The notes: generated by a model not told the origin, from the sequence alone. DNA of 7,138 nucleotides from Erysipelotrichaceae bacterium UBA6182 (GCA_002422065.1 DITO01000227.1:1-7138), one strand, 5' to 3'. Positions 1 to 6,403 are shown, numbered from the stretch's first letter. A program made the numbers and translations.

Positions 1-1070
1 AGTTGTTGAGTTCCTTGTTTAGTTTCAAGTACTGAATCTAAAGGTCTTGAGTCTTCATCAAAGACCCAAAGTACTCCAAAGAACTTGTCAGGATAAGCTT
101 CCTGAAGTCGCTCAAGGAATGCTTGTCCTTCCTCAAGGGTTTTTAAGAATAGTATCGTTGATAAAGTATCTCCTAAGGTTGCATCTTCACTCACTACCAC
201 CACATTCCTGAAATGATTTACTGGGAGTTGTGTTTTAGGGTTAATGAGATGATGGTAGAAGACACCTTGTTCATCTACGTAGTTTTGTTGATCAATGCCA
301 GATGTAGAAATAGAGACATTAAATGGCATTTCAATGTTCTCAACACCATTAGCAACCCCAATATTCCAAGGTTTATTTTCTTCTTTAAATCCTAGTAGGT
401 TGATAGATGAAAAACCAGCTGAAATGAGAGCACGTTTGAGTCCAGCTTCTTGAATAGCTTCACTTGCTTTGTCTGCGGCATATCCTTTAGCAATACCACC
501 TAAATCTAAACTTGCACAAGATTTTGTGATAAAGACAGTAGAGTTTTCTTCGTCAATCTCAATTAAGTCCCAACCGATACATTGTGCTGCTTCTGCTAAA
601 AGTTCTAAATCAGGAGTTGGTCCAATCCCTCCATTAGCATTTGCTATTTCACGATATCCTTGCCAGATTTCAAAGATTGATCCGGCAGTGACATCAAAGA
701 TGCCATTGCTTAATGTGTAAACTTCTTTTGATAACTTTAAAAGTTCAATAACTTGAGGATCAACTTTAACTGGGACAATCCCTGCCATTTTATTAACTGT
801 ATATAAAGAATTTATCCCATCATACTCGGCATAACGATCAAACAGTTTGTTTAAATCGGAGATTGTTGTTTTGAATAGCTCAAAGTCGCGATTAAAATCG
901 CTTTGAGAGTTCGTTAGACCGATAAGTCTAAACGGAGTGTTATTGAAGCCTGCTGTAATAGTAGTATCACTGAACCGCTTTATTTCTAGTGCCTGTCTTA
1001 TTTGAACAAATGCAATTATCGCAATTACAAATGCAATTAATCCAGCACGAAACCATTTATTTTCTAACAT
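1..1070 (-). CDS. apbE: ApbE-family FAD:protein FMN transferase (partial, C-terminus beyond window edge)
   Basis: Read on the minus strand, this frame is open from ATG at 1070-1068 to the window edge (356 codons seen). ApbE cleaves FAD and attaches FMN to a Thr in target proteins outside the cytoplasmic membrane, including RnfG and RnfD. An N-terminal hydrophobic segment (about residues 9-24) without a lipobox Cys suggests a membrane anchor. Family motifs appear in order: DLGGIAKGYAAD (189-200), STSG (255-258), HLINPKTQLP (274-283) and GDTLST (300-305), the last covering the metal-binding 'D-x-x-x-T' region. The usual Gly-Gly of the central 'GG-x-x' motif reads AGFSS (218-222), a small departure. 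A strong AAAGGAG site precedes the ATG by 6 nt. The gene is divergent from the rnf operon, whose RnfD and RnfG are its obvious substrates. The motifs make the family assignment firm. Confidence 0.93.
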   Translation of the reverse strand, partial: MLENKWFRAGLIAFVIAIIAFVQIRQALEIKRFSDTTITAGFNNTPFRLIGLTNSQSDFNRDFELFKTTISDLNKLFDRYAEYDGINSLYTVNKMAGIVPVKVDPQVIELLKLSKEVYTLSNGIFDVTAGSIFEIWQGYREIANANGGIGPTPDLELLAEAAQCIGWDLIEIDEENSTVFITKSCASLDLGGIAKGYAADKASEAIQEAGLKRALISAGFSSINLLGFKEENKPWNIGVANGVENIEMPFNVSISTSGIDQQNYVDEQGVFYHHLINPKTQLPVNHFRNVVVVSEDATLGDTLSTILFLKTLEEGQAFLERLQEAYPDKFFGVLWVFDEDSRPLDSVLETKQGTQQ

Positions 1071-1091
1071 AATCTACTCCTTTACTGTAAT

Positions 1092-1121
1092 AGTATACCA
1101 AAGCAAATGTGAAAAAGTCAT
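1092..1121 (-). promoter_or_regulatory. Candidate sigma-A promoter for apbE
   Basis: Read on the minus strand, a TATACT -10 (1097-1092) is preceded by TGG, giving an extended -10. An ATGACT hexamer (1121-1116, four of six matches to TTGACA) lies 18 bp upstream. Transcription would start near 1085 and give a short leader containing the AAAGGAG ribosome site. Found by eye only. Confidence 0.5.
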
Positions 1122-1137
1122 AATTATTTTGTGTGAT

Positions 1138-1155
1138 TTGTTATAAATTTAACAA
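1138..1155. promoter_or_regulatory. Candidate Rex operator (NADH/NAD+-responsive)
   Basis: The palindrome TTGTTATAAATTTAACAA matches the clostridial Rex consensus TTGTTAANNNNTTAACAA at 13 of 14 defined positions; only A7 is T. Rex is a repressor that leaves DNA when NADH is high relative to NAD+. The site lies between the two divergent promoters, about 40-60 bp upstream of each predicted start, so it could serve apbE and rnf together. It does not overlap either -10, so the mode of action is unclear. No rex gene is in the window. Confidence 0.65.
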
Positions 1156-1161
1156 TACGTA

Positions 1162-1190
1162 TTTAAGGATGAGTATGAGTTTGATATAAT
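1162..1190 (+). promoter_or_regulatory. Candidate sigma-A promoter of the rnf operon (extended -10)
   Basis: A perfect TATAAT (1185-1190) is preceded by TG-A (1182-1184), a consensus extended -10. The -35 region 17 bp upstream (TTTAAG, 1162-1167) is weak, as is common with extended -10 promoters. The predicted start near 1196-1198 leaves a leader of about 55 nt before the rnfC ATG at 1253. Confidence 0.7.
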
Positions 1191-1201
1191 GTCCCTATGT
1201 C

Positions 1202-1218
1202 ATGACTCATGAAGTCAT
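1202..1218. repeat. Short perfect inverted repeat at the 5' end of the rnf transcript
   Basis: ATGACT (1202-1207) and AGTCAT (1213-1218) are perfect 6-bp arms around a 5-nt loop. They lie just downstream of the predicted start site. They could form a weak 5' hairpin or a small operator. At this length chance is a real possibility. AGTCAT also occurs at 1116-1121 in the apbE -35 region. Confidence 0.3.
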
Positions 1219-1238
1219 TTCAAATGTTAAGAAGGTTG

Positions 1239-1247
1239 AAAGGAAGG
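1239..1247 (+). promoter_or_regulatory. Ribosome binding site that sets the rnfC start
   Basis: AAAGGAAGG lies 5-8 nt before ATG at 1253. The in-frame upstream ATG at 1202 has no ribosome site and sits only about 5 nt after the predicted transcription start. The shorter protein is therefore the likely product. Confidence 0.8.
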
Positions 1248-1252
1248 TTACT

Positions 1253-2548
1253 ATGTCATTTTGGATTGGTTCAATGCAAAAGCACATCGAAGGGTTTAAA
1301 GAACTAACTACTTATAACGACATTGTCAATATCGCTGCGCCTAAAGAGGTCTATATTCCTCTTATGAATGGGATGTCTACAGCGTTTGAAGTGTTAGTTA
1401 AAGAAGGCGATCGTGTTTTTGTCAACACAAAAGTTGCAGTGCGCAACGATAGATTTGAAGTTCCGTTATTCTCTCCTGTATCTGGAGTCGTCAAAGGCAT
1501 CAAAAAGATGATGCATGCTTCTCTCAAACAAGTCGAACATATTGTAATTGAAAATGATGAGTTATATGAATCAACAAACTCAATTCCACACTTCGACCTT
1601 GAGAATGCTACTAAAGAAGAAGTTATTGATTTCGTTAAGGATGCTGGTATTGTAGGAATGGGTGGTGCAGGATTCCCTACTTACTTTAAATACCTGACTC
1701 CTGCAACATTACATTATGTTTTAATCAATGCGGTGGAATGTGAACCATACATTACATCAGATTATCGCATGATGGAAAACTATACTCAGGATTTAATTAC
1801 TGGGTTTATTGCTTTGAAGAAAATGGCAAATGCTAAAGAAGTGCATATTGCGATTAAGAAATCTAAAAAGACGTTAATTAAGTATATTCAAGAAGCGATT
1901 AAACCATATCCATTTGCTTCAATCAAAGAAGTGGATGATGTTTATCCAATGGGTTGGGAGCGTACACTTGTATATGCTATCTATAAGAAGAGATATGATA
2001 GAATTCCGTGTGAAGTTAATGTTATCGTGAACAATGCTACAACAGCTATTGCACTTGGACAAGCACTTAATCATCAACAAGGACCTACTCATAAAATGGT
2101 AACAGTATCTGGTAATGGAATTAAAAACCCTGCCAATGTCTTTGTTCCTGTTGGCACTCCAGCAAGCCATATTATTAGTCAACTTGGTGGATATACTAGT
2201 GAAGAGATTACATGTGTCGCTGGTGGACCGATGATGGGTAAAACTATGACTAATGACTTATGGGTTATTACTCCATATACTAATGCCATTACGATTACTA
2301 AAACAGTGAAAATTGATGATATGACGTGTTTACGTTGTGGAACTTGTAATGATCATTGTCCTGCAGGATTACTTCCTGTTCGAATTAATAATGCTGAACA
2401 AGCTAAAAATGTTGATCTTATAGCTCAACTTAATGCTGATTTATGTATTGAATGTGGATTGTGTACGTATGTATGTCCATCAAAATTAGAAGTTACCGAA
2501 GGTGTTCGTAAAGCTAAGCGAGCCCTTGCATTGAAGAAGGGAGCATAA
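1253..2548 (+). CDS. rnfC: Rnf electron-transport complex subunit C (NAD(H)/FMN and 2x[4Fe-4S] subunit)
   Basis: RnfC is the cytoplasmic peripheral subunit that exchanges electrons with NAD(H). It is related to the complex I NuoF fold. From the ATG at 1253 the product is 431 residues, the usual short form. In order it has an N-terminal barrel-sandwich region (about 25-85), the Gly-rich loop GMGGAGFPT (135-143), ECEPYITSD (162-170), a SLBB-like region (about 280-310), and two ferredoxin motifs C-x2-C-x2-C-x3-CP (Cys 359/362/365/369 and 398/401/404/408). Two places look diverged. The N-terminal GGIHPP-type motif is absent. The family segment YPxGGE...TGRxVPxGxLP reads YPMGWERT...YKKRYDRIP (231-252) and is about two residues shorter. 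The NADH and FMN contacts may therefore be altered. It is the first gene of the operon, and rnfD follows after 2 nt. Confidence 0.93.
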   Translation: MSFWIGSMQKHIEGFKELTTYNDIVNIAAPKEVYIPLMNGMSTAFEVLVKEGDRVFVNTKVAVRNDRFEVPLFSPVSGVVKGIKKMMHASLKQVEHIVIENDELYESTNSIPHFDLENATKEEVIDFVKDAGIVGMGGAGFPTYFKYLTPATLHYVLINAVECEPYITSDYRMMENYTQDLITGFIALKKMANAKEVHIAIKKSKKTLIKYIQEAIKPYPFASIKEVDDVYPMGWERTLVYAIYKKRYDRIPCEVNVIVNNATTAIALGQALNHQQGPTHKMVTVSGNGIKNPANVFVPVGTPASHIISQLGGYTSEEITCVAGGPMMGKTMTNDLWVITPYTNAITITKTVKIDDMTCLRCGTCNDHCPAGLLPVRINNAEQAKNVDLIAQLNADLCIECGLCTYVCPSKLEVTEGVRKAKRALALKKGA

Positions 2549-2550
2549 TC

Positions 2551-4038
2551 ATGAAATTTACGTATAAAGTATCACCGACGATGAAAACTCGTCAAAGTAC
2601 GCAACAAATCATGTTCCTTCTTACTTTAGGATTGATGGCTGTCGTATTATTTTCATCAGCATTCTATTTTGTTGAATATGGTATTAATCATGTCATTCAT
2701 TTATGGAGTTTACTAGCAGTTGCTGTATTAGTTGCTGTGGGTTCTGAAGCACTTTGGGCTTACTTTCTTAAGAAAGATGTTGTTAAATACCTAAAGACTT
2801 CATTTCCATGGGTTACAGCAATCATTCTAGTATTAATGGTTCCAATTTCTACACCTCTTTATCCAATTGCAATTGGTACTATCTTTGCCATTGTTGTTGC
2901 GAAATTGCTGTTTGGAGGATTTGGTCATAATGTATTCAACTTAGCGGGTGTTGGACGTACTGTCATGTTGTTTAGCTTTGGAGCTAGTATTATGCCAGAT
3001 TTAATTACATCAGCTACTCCAATTTCATCCATTGCAAACATTGGATGGATTATTACTGATCCTACATTAGTTGAACCATTTCTTACACAGTTTGGTGGTG
3101 TTACAGGATTACTACTTGGATGGTATCCAGGAGCAATTGGGGAGACATCAGCGTTACTCATTATGCTTATTGGAGCTTTCTTAGCGTTTAAAAATGTACT
3201 TGATTGGCGTATTCCTGTGTTCTACATTGGAACATTGTTTGCGCTAGCTTCCATAATAGCAGTTATTCAAGGTGTTGGTATTTGGTATCCTCTGTTTCAT
3301 ATCTTCGCAGGGGGAGCTATGTTTGGTGCAGTCTTTATGTTGACTGATCCTGTGACTAATCCAACTTCTGCCTCTGGCCGTATAATCTTTGCGATGGGTG
3401 CTGCGATTATTACAATCTTAATTCGTGTTCAAGGTAACTACCCAGGTGGTGTTGTCTTCTCAATTCTTATAATGAATATGTTATCACCAATGATTGATCG
3501 CTTGACTGATGGATGGCAGATTGCTATGTCTAAGAAATATGTGACATCAATGATTACTGTCGGTGTTGTCGGCGCAATCTTAATGGGTATTGTCGGGCTT
3601 AATATGCAAGCAATCGTTGTTGCTGAGCCTGAACCTGAAGTTCCTGATATTACACTTTCAACTCCAATTTCACTTGATCAAAGTGAAACTACAATTCAAG
3701 GTGTCGTTCTCTCATCAACAACTGAAGGAGACTTCGAAATTGTTCTTGTAGAGATTCGTGGATATGCAGTATTAGAGGGTGGATATGATGATGCGCAACC
3801 GAATAAGGTTGAAGTCAAAATCAACAAATCAACTTTAAAAGTAGACAGTGTTAAGATTGTTGAAATTAAAGATACTAATAACATTGGAACAAAAGTTGAT
3901 GATCCTATTTTCTTAGATCAGTTTAAAGACGTTGATCAAGCAAGTAGTGTTGATGCTGTTACAGGCGCAACAGTCACTTCATTATCTGTAGTTCGAGCAG
4001 TCTATGCAGCACTTGAATCTGTGAAGGGAGGAGAATAA
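2551..4038 (+). CDS. rnfD: Rnf complex subunit D fused to a C-terminal FMN-binding domain
   Basis: RnfD is the polytopic membrane core subunit (NqrB homologue) carrying covalent FMN on its outer face. This protein has 495 residues against a usual 310-360. Residues 1-320 look like ordinary RnfD: many hydrophobic helices, FGGFGHNVFN (121-130), the flavinylation-type motif D150-LI-TSAT with candidate Thr156, IGETSAL (196-202) and TDPVTNP (265-271). The usual end 'N-M-x-x-P-x-I-D' occurs at 309-316. It is followed by basic residues, an extra hydrophobic helix (about 333-357), a Pro/Glu linker (358-366), and an FMN_bind (RnfG-like) domain (about 395-489) ending in D468-AV-TGAT with candidate Thr474. 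The extra helix after a Lys-Lys pair should place this domain outside the cell. The frame is continuous and the GAAGGGAG site is well spaced. The fusion is visible; the topology is inferred. Confidence 0.92.
   Translation: MKFTYKVSPTMKTRQSTQQIMFLLTLGLMAVVLFSSAFYFVEYGINHVIHLWSLLAVAVLVAVGSEALWAYFLKKDVVKYLKTSFPWVTAIILVLMVPISTPLYPIAIGTIFAIVVAKLLFGGFGHNVFNLAGVGRTVMLFSFGASIMPDLITSATPISSIANIGWIITDPTLVEPFLTQFGGVTGLLLGWYPGAIGETSALLIMLIGAFLAFKNVLDWRIPVFYIGTLFALASIIAVIQGVGIWYPLFHIFAGGAMFGAVFMLTDPVTNPTSASGRIIFAMGAAIITILIRVQGNYPGGVVFSILIMNMLSPMIDRLTDGWQIAMSKKYVTSMITVGVVGAILMGIVGLNMQAIVVAEPEPEVPDITLSTPISLDQSETTIQGVVLSSTTEGDFEIVLVEIRGYAVLEGGYDDAQPNKVEVKINKSTLKVDSVKIVEIKDTNNIGTKVDDPIFLDQFKDVDQASSVDAVTGATVTSLSVVRAVYAALESVKGGE
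3733..4017 (+). repeat. FMN_bind domain, copy in RnfD C-terminus
   Basis: This segment encodes RnfD residues 395-489 and is paralogous to the second RnfG domain. GYAVLEGGYDDAQPN here matches GYSVLEGGYADAKPN there at 12 of 15 residues. Both continue with DT-x2-IG-x-KV-x4-FL-x-QF and end in a D-x-x-[ST]-G-x-T flavinylation-type motif. Confidence 0.8.
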
Positions 4039-4039
4039 A

Positions 4040-4981
4040 ATGAATCACAAGAAAATTATTCACCTTACGCTTTTCTTAGCAATTATTGCATCAGTATCAG
4101 GGGGACTTCTATCATTTGTGAACTCTCTTACTGCTCCAATTATTAATGAAAATGCGATTGCAGCAGAAAAAGTTACATTGAAATTATTGTTCCCAAATAC
4201 TGATGATTTTGCTCCAGTTACTGATTTTGAAGATGAAACAGGATCAATCTTGTCAATCTTCGAGGCTAAGGGTGCTGGACTAGCTTATAAAGTTTCTCGC
4301 ATGGGTTATGCTAATCCAATCGTAATGATGGTTGGTATTTCAAATGATGGAAAAATTGTTGGATTAGAAGTCTTAGAACTAGCAGATACACCGGGTTATG
4401 GTATGAAAGTTGGAGAAGCTCCATTCATTGACTCTGTTGTTGGAAAATCGACAACGGATGGATTGGATTTAATTTCAGGATCTACTGTTTCATCCACAGC
4501 TGCAATCACTGCAATTAATGCAGCAAGAACGCATTTCAATAACTTTAAAGGAATTGATGATGATGGATCTGGTTCAGTTGTTACTCCTCCAGCTCCAGAA
4601 CTTGGAAGAACTATTTTATTATCATCCGATGAAGCTACTTCAGTAACAACTACAGTGACTAACGAAGTGGTTAATGGCGATGAGAAAACATTCACAGTAG
4701 AATCAAATGGTTATTCAGTACTTGAAGGTGGTTATGCAGATGCAAAACCGAATGTATTCTCAATCACAATTAATACAGTAACTTCAGTGATTGTTGCTAT
4801 AGAAGTTGTAGAAATGAATGATACAAAAGGTATTGGTGACAAAGTAGAACACGAAGTATTCTTATCTCAGTTTATTGGACTTGAACTTGAAGATGAAAAT
4901 GCCAGTGTTGATATTATTAGTGGTGTAACACGTACGTCAATTTCAGCGATTCGCGCTGTTATGGCTACACGTGGGAAGTAG
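4040..4981 (+). CDS. rnfG: Rnf complex subunit G with two tandem FMN-binding domains
   Basis: RnfG is an extracytoplasmic flavoprotein anchored by one N-terminal helix. It carries FMN on Thr and passes electrons within the Rnf complex. This one has 313 residues against roughly 180-220 usually. The anchor is residues 6-28. FMN_bind domain 1 (about 70-165) contains TPGYGMKV (117-124) and the motif D143-LI-SGST with candidate Thr149. An acidic Gly/Ser and Pro-rich linker (about 171-190) leads to domain 2 (about 215-310), with GYSVLEGGYADAKPN and D291-II-SGVT, candidate Thr297. The consensus Ala before Thr is Ser in the first and Val in the second, so the degree of flavinylation is uncertain, most of all for domain 2. 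A GGGAGG ribosome site overlaps the end of rnfD, and the start is 1 nt after the rnfD stop. Confidence 0.9.
   Translation: MNHKKIIHLTLFLAIIASVSGGLLSFVNSLTAPIINENAIAAEKVTLKLLFPNTDDFAPVTDFEDETGSILSIFEAKGAGLAYKVSRMGYANPIVMMVGISNDGKIVGLEVLELADTPGYGMKVGEAPFIDSVVGKSTTDGLDLISGSTVSSTAAITAINAARTHFNNFKGIDDDGSGSVVTPPAPELGRTILLSSDEATSVTTTVTNEVVNGDEKTFTVESNGYSVLEGGYADAKPNVFSITINTVTSVIVAIEVVEMNDTKGIGDKVEHEVFLSQFIGLELEDENASVDIISGVTRTSISAIRAVMATRGK
4682..4969 (+). repeat. FMN_bind domain, second copy in RnfG
   Basis: This segment encodes RnfG residues 215-310. It is closer by eye to the RnfD C-terminal domain than to RnfG's own first domain (4247-4534), which lacks the GY-x-VLEGGY-x-DA-x-PN block. Duplication or domain shuffling inside the operon is the simplest explanation. 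Confidence 0.75.
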
Positions 4982-4985
4982 GTGA
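4980..4985 (+). promoter_or_regulatory. Ribosome binding site that favours the ATG start of rnfE
   Basis: AGGTGA is complementary to the anti-Shine-Dalgarno sequence and lies 5 nt before ATG at 4991. It overlaps the rnfG stop codon and the in-frame GTG at 4982. That GTG has only GGGAAG three bases upstream, too close to work well. Confidence 0.6.
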
Positions 4986-4990
4986 AACAA

Positions 4991-5635
4991 ATGAGTCTAT
5001 TTAAAAACCTATCAAATGGGATTGTCAAAGAAAATCCTGTATTTGCTTTATATTTAGGTCTATGTTCTGTATTAGCAGTTTCTAACTCCATCAACAATGC
5101 CTTAGGGATGAGTGTTGCAGTTATTATTGTTCTTACAGTATCAAACGTCATCATTGCAGCAATGAGAAAAATCATTCCTAACGATATCCGTATTCCAGTG
5201 TATATTGTCGTCATTGCAACACTTGTAAAAATTGTTGAGATGTTAATGCAAGCATACACACCTGAATTATTTACAGCTTTAGGTGTATTTATTCCTTTAA
5301 TTGTTGTTAACTGTATTATCCTTGGCCGTGCTGAAGCATATGCTTCAAAAAATACTGTTGGTGCTTCATTTATTGACGGTATTGGTATGGGATTAGGATA
5401 CACAGCAGGAATATTTATGCTTGCTGCGATTCGTCAGTTATTGGCTACAGGTGGACTTAACTTAGTTAATCCATTCAACCAATTTGTTTTCTTCGATATT
5501 ACGCTAATCCCAAGTGAATTTACGATTCCACTTTTTGCACAACCTGCAGGAGCGTTCATCACATTTGCTGTATTAGCTGCTTTACTTGAAGTGTATAAGC
5601 AATCAGGTTCTAAACCTGTTAAGAAAGGAGCGTAA
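4991..5635 (+). CDS. rnfE: Rnf complex membrane subunit E
   Basis: RnfE (NqrD/RsxE homologue) is an integral membrane subunit. With RnfA it holds a Cys-ligated Fe-S centre in the membrane, next to the ion pathway. From ATG at 4991 the protein has 214 residues, normal for the family. It shows ENPVFALYLGLC (14-25), a mid-membrane RIPVYIVVIATLVKI (67-81), FIPLIVVNCIILGRAEA (100-116) and DGIGMGLGYT. The two metal-ligand cysteines are present at Cys25 and Cys108. A GTG three codons upstream (4982) is possible but less well supported by its ribosome site. The gene abuts rnfG and is followed 2 nt later by rnfA. Nothing unusual is seen in the core. Confidence 0.95.
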   Translation: MSLFKNLSNGIVKENPVFALYLGLCSVLAVSNSINNALGMSVAVIIVLTVSNVIIAAMRKIIPNDIRIPVYIVVIATLVKIVEMLMQAYTPELFTALGVFIPLIVVNCIILGRAEAYASKNTVGASFIDGIGMGLGYTAGIFMLAAIRQLLATGGLNLVNPFNQFVFFDITLIPSEFTIPLFAQPAGAFITFAVLAALLEVYKQSGSKPVKKGA

Positions 5636-5637
5636 GA

Positions 5638-6210
5638 ATGGAACTCTTTTCACTCTTTATTTCCGCCATTTTTATCAACAACATCATCCTCAATAGATTT
5701 TTAGGGATGTGTCCTTTCATGGGAGTTTCTCGTAAGACAAGCTCTGCATTGGGTATGGGAGGAGCAGTAACATTTGTTATTTTCTTCTCATCAATCATTA
5801 CTTTTGGGTTATACACGTACATCCTTGAACCATTTAATCTACAATACATGGATCTAATCACATTCATTCTAATCATTGCATCATTTGTACAACTTGTAGA
5901 AATGATTATTAAGAAATTTTCCCCATCACTTTATAAGTCATTGGGAATCTTCTTACCATTGATTACAACGAACTGTGCAGTTTTATTCGTAGCATTAGAG
6001 AATATTAAACAAGGATTTAACTTCACTGAAACAGTGGTTTATGCGTTAGCGGTACCTATTGGTTTCACACTAGTATTAATTATCTTCTCATCAATTCGCG
6101 AACGTCTTGATATTGCCGATGTTCCTCAAGCTTTAAAAGGGAATCCGGTAGCGATGATTGTTGCGGCAATTATGGCACTAGCATTCTCAGGATTAGCAGG
6201 ATTAGTGTAA
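5638..6210 (+). CDS. rnfA: Rnf complex membrane subunit A
   Basis: RnfA (NqrE/RsxA homologue) pairs with RnfE as an inverted-topology membrane partner, the two supplying four cysteines to a shared intramembrane Fe-S centre. It has 190 residues, the standard length. It carries the family signatures NNIILNRFLGMCPFMGVS (14-31), FLPLITTNCAVLFVALEN (105-122) and SSIRERLD (151-158). The ligand cysteines are Cys25 and Cys113. An AAAGGAG site lies 7 nt before ATG, inside the end of rnfE. About six hydrophobic helices are visible. The 63-residue ORF starts 1 nt after its stop. Confidence 0.96.
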   Translation: MELFSLFISAIFINNIILNRFLGMCPFMGVSRKTSSALGMGGAVTFVIFFSSIITFGLYTYILEPFNLQYMDLITFILIIASFVQLVEMIIKKFSPSLYKSLGIFLPLITTNCAVLFVALENIKQGFNFTETVVYALAVPIGFTLVLIIFSSIRERLDIADVPQALKGNPVAMIVAAIMALAFSGLAGLV

Positions 6211-6211
6211 T

Positions 6212-6403
6212 ATGCAATTTGTAGCACCCATTATCTTTCTAGGTTTATTAGGTGGTTTATATGCTTCATCCTATTATTTGAATCTGAAGACACCTAAGCC
6301 TGAAGGATGTGAAGACTTGGATGTATCATGCGGATCTTGTTCAATATCATCGTGTGGACTGCATCCATCAAACAAAGAAATCATTGGGGAGGTAAAATCA
6401 TGA
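6212..6403 (+). CDS. Small Cys-rich single-span membrane protein between rnfA and rnfB (NqrM-like architecture)
   Basis: This 63-residue ORF has one N-terminal hydrophobic helix (about 3-22), a basic/proline hinge KTPKP (26-30) and four cysteines in a C-x6-C-x2-C-x4-C array (33, 40, 43, 48). The positive-inside rule puts the cysteines in the cytoplasm. It starts 1 nt after rnfA and overlaps rnfB by four bases (ATGA), so it is locked into the operon. Its ribosome site is weak (AGGA, 10 nt away), suggesting translational coupling to rnfA. I do not recognise a named family with certainty. The helix-plus-four-Cys layout resembles NqrM (DUF539), which matures the iron centre of Na+-NQR, but the Cys spacing differs. 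FeoB-associated Cys-rich proteins are an alternative comparison. Metal delivery to RnfA/RnfE is an inference. Confidence 0.75.
   Translation: MQFVAPIIFLGLLGGLYASSYYLNLKTPKPEGCEDLDVSCGSCSISSCGLHPSNKEIIGEVKS
6386..6392 (+). promoter_or_regulatory. Ribosome binding site that sets the rnfB start
   Basis: GGGAGGT lies 7 nt before ATG at 6400. The open frame extends back to an ATG at 6328, but that start has no ribosome site, lies deep inside the small ORF, and would add 24 residues unlike RnfB before the membrane helix. Confidence 0.85.

Noticed and set aside
213..720. Two plus-strand open frames (213-395 and 469-720)
   Set aside because: They lie opposite apbE, whose minus-strand frame carries all ApbE motifs. 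They have no ribosome sites or recognisable content.
1149..1179. Alternative promoter TTAACA with TATGAG for rnfC
   Set aside because: The 19-bp spacing and 4/6 -10 are poorer than the extended -10 at 1182-1190, and TTAACA is explained by the Rex palindrome.
1202..1252. Upstream ATG adding 17 residues to RnfC
   Set aside because: It has no ribosome site and lies about 5 nt from the predicted transcription start. ATG at 1253 has AAAGGAAGG at good spacing and begins close to where the RnfC family begins.
4867..5403. 178-residue minus-strand frame opposite rnfG/rnfE
   Set aside because: It is a shadow of the conserved rnfE reading frame, with no ribosome site or family resemblance.
6328..6399. 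N-terminal 24-residue extension of RnfB
   Set aside because: It overlaps the Cys-rich small ORF, lacks a ribosome site and does not resemble RnfB. ATG at 6400 has GGGAGGT and the classic ATGA overlap.
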